Assembly: GCF_949987535.1 (NCBI RefSeq)
Contig: NC_080067.1
Location: 81,803,985 to 81,867,984 of the forward strand
DNA: 64,000 nucleotides
DNA from: Balaenoptera acutorostrata
Lineage: Eukaryota; Chordata; Mammalia; Artiodactyla; Balaenopteridae
Direction of reading: 5' to 3'
A program made the translations under genes and the position numbers. The notes beneath the pieces were generated by a model. It was given only the letters and a program-made list of their open reading frames with translations, made no database searches and was not told where the DNA came from. Numbering within the stretch: the first letter of the stretch is position 1; each line of letters opens with the position of its first letter. Shown piece by piece: positions 11,576 to 21,360 of the stretch.

Positions 11576-12115
11576 CATGACTGCATGGCGGCCAACTATG
11601 ATGTGTGTGATAGACACACCTTCCACGATTTTGTCCAAATTACTGTCCTTAGTTCTGTCCAATTCACAATGACTTTCCAGTCTCTGGTTGTTCCCCAGAG
11701 ACCTCTGTCTAGGAGACCGAGATCTGGAGTCATCTCTGTTCCTCAGGGTGAGGAGCATTGTTTTTCTGGATTCATTTCTTCCTTTATTATCCATAAAATA
11801 TTCAACTATCTACCATGTGCAAGGTCTTCCAGAGTCTGTGGTGCATATTCAGTCTTGACCAAGAACTCAGTTGCCTTAAAGGTGTTCTCTTCATCAGTGT
11901 CTGTCTTCAAATCTCCCTGGTCCACATATGTTCAACCATTCCCCTTGGAAAAAAAGATGGAATCAAATTAGGTATTGATTCGCCCTCTCTCCCACCTGCC
12001 CCTCAAAGCCACACACCACTACTCCTATAAAACCACTATTTCCTTTCCACTTGTGTGCTTTACGGAGGACAGAAGAACAGATGGTGATGGGGAGAGCAGG
12101 CGATAGGGTAGAGCA
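11576..12115. other. Non-coding stretch
   Basis: No gene recognised; a weak L2-like piece lies at 11765-11860. Confidence 0.5.
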
Positions 12116-12632
12116 ATGGTTCTCAAAGTGGGCCCTGGGGACCCTGGGACTCTTTCATAGGCCCAGGAGGTCTAAATAATTTTTGTAATAAGATGTCATT
12201 TGCTTTTTATAATAAGATGTCATTGCTTTTTTCACTCTCCTTTTCTCTCAAATGGAGTTTTCCAGCAGGTACGAACACTGTGATGCCACAACCAACTGGA
12301 TGCAGAAGCACATATGAAAATCTAGCTGTCTTCTATTAAGCCAGACATTAAAGAAATTTGCAAAAACAAACAACTCTTCTTACTAAACTTTTTTTTTGGT
12401 TTTGTTTCAGAAAATGTATTTTTCTTTTAAAAGTGTTATTTATGTTAACCTAATGGGCTTATTATTGATGTTTTAAATGAACTACTATTTCTTAGTTTTA
12501 ATACAGTAAAAATTTAATTTAATACAGTAAAATATTGATAGCAGCAATTCACACACAAAAGCTCTTTGGGATCTTCAATAATTTTAGGAGTATGAAGGGA
12601 CCCTGAGACCAAAACGTTTGAGAACTGCTGTG
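12116..12632. mobile_element. Non-autonomous hAT-type DNA transposon
   Basis: The two ends are inverted repeats: left 'caatggttctcaaagtg', right 'cgtttgagaactgctg' (complement 'cagcagttctcaaacg'). This matches the CAG-GGTTCTCAAA ends of mammalian hAT elements. The interior is A+T rich and has no transposase frame. It contains an imperfect tandem duplication of about 23 bp ('aataagatgtcatt' at about 12187 and 12211) and a repeated 'ttaatacagtaaaa' near 12500-12535. The flanking 8-bp duplication is too decayed to be sure of. I did not assign a subfamily. Confidence 0.75.
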
Positions 12633-13818
12633 CTAGTGGCTAAGGGGTCAGCTAGGTGTTAGGAGAAGGCCAGTTACTCAAGAATCAGACATGAGCCAGT
12701 AGAAAAGCTTAAATCCACATCATTTCTGATTTGGACATCTGCAGTCTGTCCCAAGGTGTGAGTTGCATAGGATGAGAGATTCCTTTGGAACTACAGAAAT
12801 ACCTTCTGTCCCCTGGAGGAGAAGGACTGGACTGGGCATCCCCTCGCCACCATGTTTTAGAAGTATGCGCCAGGGACCACTCCTGAAGCTCTCCAGGGGT
12901 CAGGACCCGCGCTGCTAGGTCCTATTCTCAACGTGAACACAGTCTGTGGAGCATGGTTCAAATCTCAGCCCAGATTCCTTAAGACAGGAACACAGGAGTC
13001 CCCCATCCATCTGCTCTCTGAGCTTGCTCCCACTCCAGGGATCATAAACAGGGCTTCTTCCGCTCAAGGAGGAGGGAGCTGGGTCTCAGGAGGCAAGGGT
13101 CCCACGAGCCCTGGGTGGTAATCCCAGGCCACATGTGCCTAGAGATGGGTGTGGAGTTGGGGGTGTGCCCAGCCCCTCCAAGGACTCAGCTCTCGGCTTG
13201 ACGGTGTCCTCCCTTTGCTCCACACTCAGATTGGAACCTGCAGCTCTGAACAAGTAAAAACCTGTGAGCTTCCATCCCTGGTTTTCCCGGGACTCCACTC
13301 AGAGCCTCTGCAGCTGACAGCCAGGGGTTTCAAAGGTCACCCCAGCTGGGCGGATTGGAACCACACATCCCTCTGACCGGGTGAAGTTGGCTGCCCGGGG
13401 CAAGGCAAGTTGCAACATCTGTGAGCAGTCAGACGAACGCCCCTTAACTTTTCAGTCTGGCCCTGGGCTCTGCTACATCTCTGGCTCTCCTTCACTGTCT
13501 TCCTTCTCGGACAGATCTTGGACAGGTGTCTCTGCAGTACAGTGGTAAAGCGTGGCCGTCCACGCGTCCCGACTCATGGGAGAGCTGCCCGGGGAAGAGG
13601 TCACGGTAAGGTGTGTCTGTTCTCTGGTGTGTGACCCTGCCGCACTGCCTGCTCCCGTGGGTCACAGCAAGTCAGCAGGCACAGCCCACAGCCAAGGAGC
13701 AGCTCGTTCCAGGATTAGGAGAGATAAGGGAATTTGTCCGGATTTGAATGCTCTGAAGAGAGAGGATTAAGGTGGGGAGAGGGAGCTGTCTTTGCCTGGG
13801 GCATTTGCACCTCGGTGG

Positions 13819-13845
13819 TTTGCTGTGTTTGCTGTGTTTGCTGTG
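13819..13845. repeat. Three tandem 9-mers (TTTGCTGTG)
   Basis: Three perfect head-to-tail copies of TTTGCTGTG at 13819-13827, 13828-13836 and 13837-13845. Confidence 0.9.
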
Positions 13846-14540
13846 TGCCTGTGGCTCCCGGGGTTCACGGCTGACGGCCAGGCTTCCAGTGCAGAGCCCG
13901 CTGGGAGCCCTTCCCTGTAGGGAAGGTATGGTATCTCCAGGATGCCTTGCTGCCGGATCAGGTGCTTAAGGACCACGATCATTTAAAATGTATGCACTTT
14001 GGGTAGGGAAGGGGGCAGCTGGTTTCTCTAAACTTGTTCTGCTGTGTAACTTGATTCTTGATTTTAAACTTTTCTCTCTTTTTGCCTCAGTCTTTTTGCC
14101 CTCTCTCTTGGCCACAGTTGAAAGTGTTCCTTTCTGGGTTCAAGAGACAATTGAAAGTGCTTTTGATCAAATTAAAGTCAAATTAATTTAGTGCTGCTTT
14201 GAAGGATTAATAAATTCTGCTACTTGTGAAAACCTTATTTGGAGGTGAGCTTTGGCCCAAGCATTGTATGTATGGTGGGGTATGGCTTCCAGCCCTCAGA
14301 CCACTGCTCTTCTGATCCCCTCCTCCTTTTTTTTCTCTTCTTACTTCTGTCTCTTCTTGATCTGCATTTAACTGGTGCCGAGCGAAACCCCCTGGGTAGG
14401 TGTATTTGACTCCAGCCACTGAGTACTGCTCAGCCGATAGAGAAATTATTGCAGAAGCCACCTCTGGTGCTCTTGACTGGAATGTGGTCAACAGGCTGGA
14501 TGAGGGGTTAGAAGGGAACAAGGATGGTTTTGTTTGATTA

Positions 14541-14563
14541 TAATTATTATTATTATTATTATT
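14541..14563. repeat. (ATT)n microsatellite
   Basis: Seven or so units of ATT, in an A+T-rich context. Confidence 0.85.
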
Positions 14564-15159
14564 GGTAGAGCATTCCAGATATGCCAGTAACCATTAATTG
14601 GCAGTGTGGACGGAATCTGTTTATGCGGCTGATGGCAGTGGGCGGGGTGATGGGCCGAGCAGAGCTGTTTGGTGTGCCTGGCCAGCCTGGGATTGGGCTC
14701 TGGTTCTGCCTGTGTGGTGGTTAATAACTGCCCTACGCACCCTCCCCCACCCCTCGCAGGGCACTTGCTGTATTGACTTGCCTGTTCTGTTTCTGACCTG
14801 AAGCCAGACCTTCCCACCCGCCCAGGGATGGATGACTTCTATCTTCTGTGTGTATGGGGCCGAGCATGTTCCTTTTGATGATAGCATCCAGGGCCTTCAG
14901 GAGACCTCAGAAGGTCAAGATCATAAGGATTTATAGAGAGGATTCTGAGCCCGATGTCACCACTCTTAGTTTCTAGCTCCCCTGAAAGCAGAGTGGAAGA
15001 GTCTTGTGTCTTTGAAAGCCAGAACTGAGAGCAGAAGGGGGTGTTACATTCCCCCGCCCCCCTTCCTTTATGCAACTCCCAAGCCTCTGCCTATCGCATC
15101 TCCCATTACTGGGGAAGGCAGGAAATGCCTAGTCTGGGTCCGGGGGCCCTCCAGGAAGC

Positions 15160-15340
15160 CCACAGGGTATGGCTACGATCAGAATTCAGTTTGGTTTCCA
15201 CTTCTTAGCTATGTGACCTTGGACAAGTGTAGTTGGTTTTCTGAGCCCGGGTGTCCTCGTTTGTGAAAGGAGAATAATCAGAACTGCCTTGCAGGACCAG
15301 GAGATTCAGTGAGATTAGGGCTGAGCATGATGTCGGGTGC
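15160..15340 (+). repeat. MIR SINE
   Basis: 'cttagctatgtgaccttgga' followed by 'ggtgtcctcgtttgtgaaag' and 'tcagtgagattagggctgag' follows MIR order on the + strand. Confidence 0.7.
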
Positions 15341-15595
15341 ATGCACCCTGCCCGTTCCGTGCTAGGACACACAGGACAGTGCTGCGGAGGCTGTCAGGGG
15401 GCCCCAGGCCCTCCTACCCACCTTCTCATGGTCTGCCATATGCTTCCCACTGCTGTTATACAATAATCCCACTCAGATACCCTTGCCCTGAGGATAATCA
15501 GGCTGGCCTGGGCTTGCCGTCCTTGGTGAAAAGGGTCTGTCCTGCAGGATTGGGGAACTTGCTTTCCCTTTGGGAGCTGGGTGATGACCATGTTG

Positions 15596-15785
15596 ACAGC
15601 TACCAATTATTGAGTGCCTTTTATGCTGTACTAAGTGTTTTATATATACTGTCATTCAAATCCTCCTCTCAACTTTGTGAGATTGATATTATCATTCTCA
15701 TTTTATAGAAAAGGAAACTGAGGCCAGGAGAGTTGAAGTACCTTAACCAGCTAATAGCTGGAAAGTAGCAGTGCCCTGGACTTGC
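15596..15785 (-). repeat. MIR SINE, antisense
   Basis: 'ttattgagtgccttttatgc', 'ctcaactttgtgagattgat', 'cattttatagaaaaggaaac' and 'ctgaggccaggagagttgaa' are the complement of MIR in order. Confidence 0.8.
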
Positions 15786-15984
15786 GGCTGGGGACGACCC
15801 TTGTGATACCTGCCCTCCCTCCACCCCACCCCTGGCACTGGCAGCACAGAGTGTATTTGTCACCTCACTTCAGTGGCAGTGGAGGAGGGCAGAGGGAACA
15901 GTGTCCCCTGTGGGGTATGGTCCTGGGAGGCTCTGCAGGATATAAGAACCCCATGTTATCACACTCACCACACAAACGCACATG

Positions 15985-16068
15985 TAATTGTTCACTGCTT
16001 GTATCCCTAGCACCTAACTTGCAACATGGTGGATGTTCAATAAATATATTTTAATTGAGTGAATGACT
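15985..16068 (+). repeat. L2 LINE 3' end
   Basis: 'ccctagcacctaacttgcaa' then 'gttcaataaatatattttaa' and 'gagtgaatga' match the L2 3' terminus. Confidence 0.65.
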
Positions 16069-16069
16069 C

Positions 16070-16275
16070 TATCCTGATTCTTGCCATTAAAATTATACCC
16101 TGATTACCTTAAAATGGTTCTGCAAACACATACACAAACGCAATGATATAAATATGACAAAATGTTAACTGTTGAATCTAGGTGATAGGTATTTGAGGTG
16201 CTCATTTTTTTATTCTTTCTACTTTTCTGTTTGAAATTTTCCATAATGAAACTTATTTTTAGTTTAAAATTTCTA
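16070..16275 (+). repeat. Old L1 (L1M) 3'UTR fragment
   Basis: 'ttgaatctaggtgataggta' then 'tctgtttgaaattttccata' is typical of the 3' end of ancient mammalian L1. Confidence 0.65.
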
Positions 16276-16915
16276 TATCATTTAATTCCTATTATTATTT
16301 TCCTTGTAAATATACACTCATATAACTGCCTGATATTCTACTGTATTTAACCAATTCTCACTGTTGGATGTTTAACTGTTTGGTTTTTTTTTTCCTATTT
16401 CTATTTAACTGGATTATTTTTCTATTTATTTTCCTATAAGTAATGTGATTAGCATTCTCATATATAAATTTGGGGCTGCATCTCTGATTCTTTCCCAATA
16501 ATACACTACTAAATGTAGGATTACTGGGGAAAGAGATGGACATTTTTTTCAGAATCTTTTTGACAAATTGCTTTCCAGAAAGATTGCTTCAGTTTATACT
16601 CCTCGGAAGGGTATGAGTACCCACAGTCTCACTGGTATTGTATGTTATCTTTCTTTTTAAATGTCAGTTTGGTTAGTTTTTTAAAATAATAACGTGTCCT
16701 TAATTTGCACTCTTGGGTTCTGATTGAGGCTAGGCAGCTTCCATTTGTGTTGTGGTCATTTGTCTATCTTCTGTAAACCGTCCAAGTGATAGCTCTACCC
16801 ATTATCTGTCAGACTGTTTTCTTATATATAAAATATTCTAGTCCTTCATTCTTGTTGCAAACATTTTATCCCAGATCATCAAATGCCTTTTAATGTTGTC
16901 ATTGGTATGCTGTGT
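16276..16915 (-). repeat. Old L1 (L1M) fragment, antisense
   Basis: 'gtaggattactggggaaaga' and 'aaattgctttccagaaagat' are the antisense of a common L1M 3' region. Strongly diverged, no open frame. Confidence 0.7.
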
Positions 16916-17044
16916 GATACGGAAGATCTCAGCGTTATGTGTGTGTGGTAGCAGCTGTCAGCTTTCTCGCTTATTACCCCAACCTCAGACCCCCTTCCCA
17001 CCAGCCAACTCTGACTGCTAATAGGAAGCAAGAGGGTCCAGTGG

Positions 17045-17353
17045 GGGACTTCCCTGGTGGCGTAGTGATTAAGAATCCACCTGCCAATGCAGGGGACACG
17101 GGATCGAGCCCTGGTCCGGGAAGATCCCACATGCCGAGGAGCAACTAAGCCCATGTGCCGCAACTACTGAGCCCACGTGCCACGACTACTGAAGCCCATG
17201 TGCCTAGAGCCCGTGCTCTGCAACAAGAGCTGCAGTGAGAAGCCCACGCACTGCAACGAAGAGTAACCCCCGCTCGCTGCAACTAGAGAAAGCCCGCGCA
17301 CAGCAACAAAGACCCAGCGCAGCCAAAAATAAATAAATTAATTAAAAAAAAAA
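17045..17353 (+). mobile_element. CHR-type SINE, sense, with perfect 14-bp TSD
   Basis: Full-length copy beginning 'ggacttccctggtggcgtag', with tRNA-like box B ('ggatcgagccc') and an A-rich tail ending near 17353. It is flanked by identical 14-mers 'agagggtccagtgg' at 17031-17044 and 17354-17367. It landed in the first bases of an older MIR, so the MIR predates it. Confidence 0.96.
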
Positions 17354-17354
17354 A

Positions 17355-17608
17355 GAGGGTCCAGTGGTTAAGAATAGGAGCTTTGGTGCCAGACACCTGG
17401 GATCAAATGCCAGTTCTGCCCCCTACTAAATACTCTGACCCTGGGCAAATGACTTAATCTCAGTGAGCCTCGGTTTCTAATCCATAAAATGGGGATGATG
17501 AGATCATCTGTCTCACAGTGTTGTTGTAAGGAGGAATTGAGCTATTATTTATAAAGTGTTTAGAATAGCTCCTGGTATATAGTAAGTGCTACATAAATTT
17601 GGTTTTTA
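17355..17608 (+). repeat. MIR SINE, near full length
   Basis: Runs from 'ccagtggttaagaatagga' through 'gccagttctgccccctacta', 'gggcaaatgacttaatctca', 'ccataaaatggggatgatga' to 'agtaagtgctacataaattt'. It is the best-preserved MIR in the window. A SINE is inserted at its 5' end. Confidence 0.92.
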
Positions 17609-17934
17609 TTGTTAACTTAACTACAGTGAACCTGTGAGTCTTATCATTTGGAAAGGATTTTGTTTGCAAAGCTAATACCTCATCACTGAAAGAGAGAGCT
17701 GGCTTTGTCAAGCAGGGGATGTGCTCCGTTAAAAACAAACCTAGGTCTTTGTCACTTTAACTTGTAACCTCCAGTTTAGTTTTGTTAGATGTTATTAAAT
17801 TTAAACAAACTAATTACCTGCCCAGATATCACTGTTCATTTCTGTCAGCTTACCCCACTTGGCATGGGACATAGGCTTGTGACTGACGATCCCAAGAAAA
17901 CGAACAGAAAAATAAAAACTGGAAATACTCTTCC

Positions 17935-18045
17935 TCTTCAGTTTAGCAGACGTTTGTTGCAGGCCTGTGATAGGCCAGGTACCGTGGATTCCATGCTGAG
18001 TAAGATGTGGTCCCCAACCTGGAACCATCCCAGCCTGGTGAGGCT
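17935..18045 (-). repeat. L2 LINE 3' fragment, antisense
   Basis: 'agacgtttgttgcaggcctg' then 'ggccaggtaccgtggattcc' and 'tgagtaagatgtggtcccca' are the complement of the L2 3' end, diverged. Confidence 0.6.
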
Positions 18046-18379
18046 CCTACCTGGACTTGAAATCTGGAGCAGGGATACTTGGGACATATTCCAGGGGGTG
18101 GCAACGGGTGTCCAGTGACCTTGGCTAGGTTCTGACAACCTGGCTTCTCTCGATTGCTGCCTGTTTTCCCAGCCTGGTTCTCCAGCCTTTCCTGTGGACT
18201 TTGATAGCTTCCCTACTCCCCGTCTTTCCAACAGATCCCTTCTCCATTTATGAGAGCCAGAGTCCATTTCTGTAATTTACAACCAAGAACTGATTCATAC
18301 CTGTTACTAATTCCACTTCTAGAATTAATCCTAAGGAAATCCCTTTGTTCCAATCAACCTGCCAGCCCCCATAGACATC

Positions 18380-18565
18380 TTGTCTAGTCCCAACGGGGCC
18401 CTGGACCAGGAGTCAGGAGCCTGAGGTTTTCTTGCCAGTGATGCCACCATTTTGCTTTGTCTCTTTGAGTGAGTGACTTACCTTCTCTGGGCCTCAGTTA
18501 TAAATGGAGGAGTTAGCCTGGATAACCTTAAAATGCTCCCTTCTCTGACGTTCTATGACTTTTGA
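18380..18565 (+). repeat. MIR-type SINE
   Basis: 'ttctctgggcctcagttata' then 'ttagcctggataaccttaaa' and 'tctgacgttctatgactttt'. The same tail type occurs at 6.6 and 38.6 kb. Confidence 0.6.
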
Positions 18566-19151
18566 GGCTTTTTCACAATCCGGTCCCCAGAAGTGGCTAG
18601 GGTCCTCCCTAGCCTTGCTTCCTTCCCTGCTTTCAACCCCACACTCTCACCTCACCTCACCCAGGATCCTTGCCATATTAACCCTAAACTCTTTTCTTTC
18701 TTGGACTATGGATCCCATTTTTCTTCAGCCCAAGAGCCCTCACAGTTCAGGCAAAAGCAGCTTTTACTTTCACCTTGAGTGCCTAATGCAGATATAGATT
18801 CTGAAGGTTGAGTGACTATTAAGTATGACTTCAGACATCCATTGTAAAAACGCCAAGAAACATCTGGTTTCTCTGTTCCTGCTCTAGCTGCCCCCTTCCT
18901 GGAAGTTCTGCATGGGGTTTTGGGGAGACCAGGACGTGGCCCTGGGAGCTGGCATCTGGGACGGACTGGGCTTCACCCCTGCAGCTTTGCGTGTAGGGGA
19001 CACAGGGACTCTCATTCCCAGAGAGGAGCTCCAGGTGGCCCCTGACCTAGTGGGGCTCCCTGTAAAGCCCACGACACTGCGGCCCCAACCAGCACCCTGG
19101 GCACACTGGCCGCCTGCAGGGAGGACGGGTTGTACTTTGTCTCGTCTGACC
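18566..19151. other. Intronic stretch just upstream of MYLK coding exon
   Basis: About 0.6 kb with no repeat recognised. It leads into the splice acceptor. Confidence 0.55.
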
Positions 19152-19173
19152 TGATCTTCCTTCCTGTTTGCAG
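19152..19173 (+). other. MYLK: Splice acceptor of MYLK first coding exon
   Basis: A pyrimidine tract ('cttccttcctgttt') ends in GCAG at 19170-19173, directly before ACCATGG. A plausible branch point is the 'ctgac' at about 19146-19150. Confidence 0.88.
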
Positions 19174-19176
19174 ACC

Positions 19177-19341
19177 ATGGGGGATGTGAAGCTGGCTGCC
19201 TCGATACACGTTTCCAAAACCTCCCTCACCGTGGATCCCTCGAGAGTCGGCTCCATGCCCCTGACCGAGGCCCCTGCTTTCATTTTGCCCCCTCGGAACC
19301 TCTGCATCAAGGAAGGGGCCACCGCCAAGTTTGAAGGGAGG
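19177..19341 (+). CDS. MYLK: Myosin light chain kinase, long isoform, first coding exon (55 codons)
   Basis: The exon (from 19174) encodes the N-terminus of the long, about 210-220 kDa isoform of myosin light chain kinase. This Ca2+/calmodulin-dependent Ser/Thr kinase phosphorylates myosin regulatory light chain and drives actomyosin contraction, for example in endothelial barrier control. The frame begins MGDVKLAAS and continues through SKTSLTVDPSRV to EAPAFILPPRNLCIKEG, which I recognise as the MYLK N-terminus. The last 25 or so residues start the first Ig-like domain (A and B strands), so the exon ends inside that domain. The ATG at 19177 has a strong Kozak context (ACCATGG). The donor is GTAAGG at 19342, leaving phase 0. 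A few residues differ from the human protein as I remember it. The kinase and calmodulin-binding regions lie far downstream. The smooth-muscle short isoform and telokin use other promoters and lack this exon. The antisense frames over it are shadows. Confidence 0.96.
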
Positions 19342-19347
19342 GTAAGG
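19342..19347 (+). other. MYLK: Splice donor of MYLK first coding exon
   Basis: AGG|GTAAGG follows the Arg codon at 19339-19341; it is a near-consensus U2 donor. The ORF continues 42 codons into the intron to 19467 but loses resemblance to MYLK immediately. Confidence 0.92.
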
Positions 19348-20524
19348 AGTGAGGCTGGGTGGGCGGCTTGCAGGGGATGTGGGGCGGGGCGGTTGCTTCT
19401 GCTCCCGCCTTCTCCTCGGCAGGCTGACCTGCCAGAAAGCCTGCTTTCCTTTTGGACTCACAAGTAAAGTGGATATAACGCCCATCGGCCCTATTTCTTT
19501 TGTTTATGGTTGACTTTGGGCTGTGCTGGAGAATTAGGGGGTGGGGAGGGGCACTGATGTTTTGCTATGAATGCAAGTCGTGTTCTGGGTTCATGCACCT
19601 GATTCTAGGAGAAGAAGAGGGCGGCTGGTGGCAGGAAGTCTCAAATCTGACAATTGAGAACTAACTCTCACTTTTCTCTCACTTTCTACCTGGAAGGAGT
19701 GTTTGGTTAACTAACCCTCTCGTGTATCCACATGGTACATCCAGAGCAGTGGGGTGGGAGATAAGACCCCTTATCTCAGTTCTGTCACCTTTTGCTAATG
19801 GGTACTGGTCTCTTGCCTTTACTGGGCCTCCATTTCTTCCTCTGCAAACAGGCAATGATAATTCCTTGTCCACCTTGTACTAGAAAGGAGAAGAGGAAGA
19901 TGGGAAGAATAGCTGTGAGAATATTGAGGTTATGCCCCATTGGAGAGACTTTTAGTAAGCTGCTGGCTCAGGCCACCAGGAAGTCAGATCATCAGCTTGA
20001 TGCAGAGATGCACGTGGAAGTCAGGGGTGTGCAAGTAATATTTGTTCTGGATTAAACACGGACGATCTCCCCCAGGAAATGCTGTAGCAGCTAGAAGGCT
20101 TTGATCCGAGCAGAAGACAGCTGAGGTGATGAGGAACTCATAGGTTGTGCTATGAGTCTACAAGTTAAGAGCAGGGACCTGAAAGCTTGTGGAATGAAGG
20201 AGTCAAGGGCATCACTCTTCCTGAATGACACTGGGCCTTGCCTCTGCTTAAGTGGCACGTTTGGCTGCATGGTCATCTGGAGAGTATTCAGGGGCTGTGT
20301 GCTCTGCACAGGCCTGTATAGTTAACTGTTTGCTGGTGGATCTGACGTTCCTCGTCATATGTTTTACTTGAAGAAGGGGAATGTTGGTGAGGGGTCTGTT
20401 TCTTCTCTCTGGGCTCTACCAGGATGAGGGCTTTTTTCTGTTGCCCTGACTGTGGTCCCTCCATCCCCACATCCCCACAGCTGGCAGGAAAGAAGCAACA
20501 GGAAGAGTCCCTGGGGATTTAGAA
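19348..20524. other. MYLK intron, mostly unique
   Basis: No exon recognised. A weak MIR-like segment lies at about 19775-19870 ('tactgggcctccatttcttc'). Confidence 0.6.
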
Positions 20525-20860
20525 ATGGGAGTGAAGTACTGATGCACACGACAACGTGGATGAACACTGAGAACATGCTAAATGAAAGAAGCCAGACACA
20601 GAAGGCCACATATTGAATGACTGCACGTATCTGAAATGTCCAGAACAGGCAAAAGTATAGCGACTAACAGTAGATGAGTGGTTGCTGAGGGCTAGCGGGG
20701 AGGAGTGGGGAGTGACCGCCGAGCGGTGCAGGGTTTCTTTGGGGGATGATGAATGTTCAGAAATTAGGTAGTGGTGGTGGTTGCACAACTTTGTGAATAT
20801 GTTATAAAACACTGGATTTACACTTAAAAAATTCAACGTGAACTTCTGAAAAACGGCTTA
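20525..20860 (+). repeat. Old L1 (L1M) 3'UTR
   Basis: 'aatgaaagaagccagacaca', 'aggccacatattgaatgact', 'gttgctgagggctagcgggg' and 'ggtggttgcacaactttgtg' are the characteristic 3' end of L1MA/L1MB-age elements. Confidence 0.85.
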
Positions 20861-21044
20861 GCAAAACTGATCCATACCCACCTTCCTGCCCTATTGCGTG
20901 TCAGAGATGAACTCCTCCCTCAGATTCAGAGAGTAAGAGATGACTTAGCTTCTACAGATGAAGAGGCCTTGCTTCCTTTGCTGACTTTGGAGGTCATGAA
21001 GGAGCGGAGCCTTTGGGCCGTTTGCCCTGGAACCTTTGTAGAAT

Positions 21045-21205
21045 GAGCACTGGCCCAGGAGTCCACACACTGGAGTTCTCTGTTGTTCAGTTATCCTCTG
21101 GTTGGCAGGTCAGACCTTCTCTGGACCTCAGTTTCCTTATCTGAGAAGAAATAACTAGTTGTTTCTATATTTTCTGGCCTGCAGGGATGTGAAAAGAAAA
21201 CGAGT
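21045..21205 (+). repeat. MIR-type SINE fragment
   Basis: 'tctggacctcagtttcctta' with flanking similarity; diverged. Confidence 0.5.
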
Positions 21206-21261
21206 TGAAGAAGAAAATGGTAAAAGCAGTTCATAAAGTCAAGAAGTGTAGTAATAACAGT

Positions 21262-21360
21262 ATTTTTTTAAATGAGGTGACGTTCATATACATAAATTTA
21301 ACTGTCTTAAACAATTCGATGGCATTTCATGCATTCACAATGCTGATTGCAGTATTCTTA
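21262..21360 (-). repeat. Old L1 (L1M) 3' fragment, antisense
   Basis: 'cataaatttaactgtcttaa' then 'gatggcatttcatgcattca' match the antisense L1M 3' end. Confidence 0.6.

Larger units (their letters stand above)
12633..15159. other. Non-coding stretch, mostly unique
   Basis: About 2.5 kb with no recognised gene. It holds a triple 9-mer repeat at 13819-13845 and a TTA microsatellite at about 14541-14563. ORFs are short and lack family features. Confidence 0.55.

Noticed and set aside
19012..19485. 157-codon antisense ORF over the MYLK exon
   Set aside because: It is a shadow of the coding exon and its G+C-rich flanks; it has no domain and no splice support.
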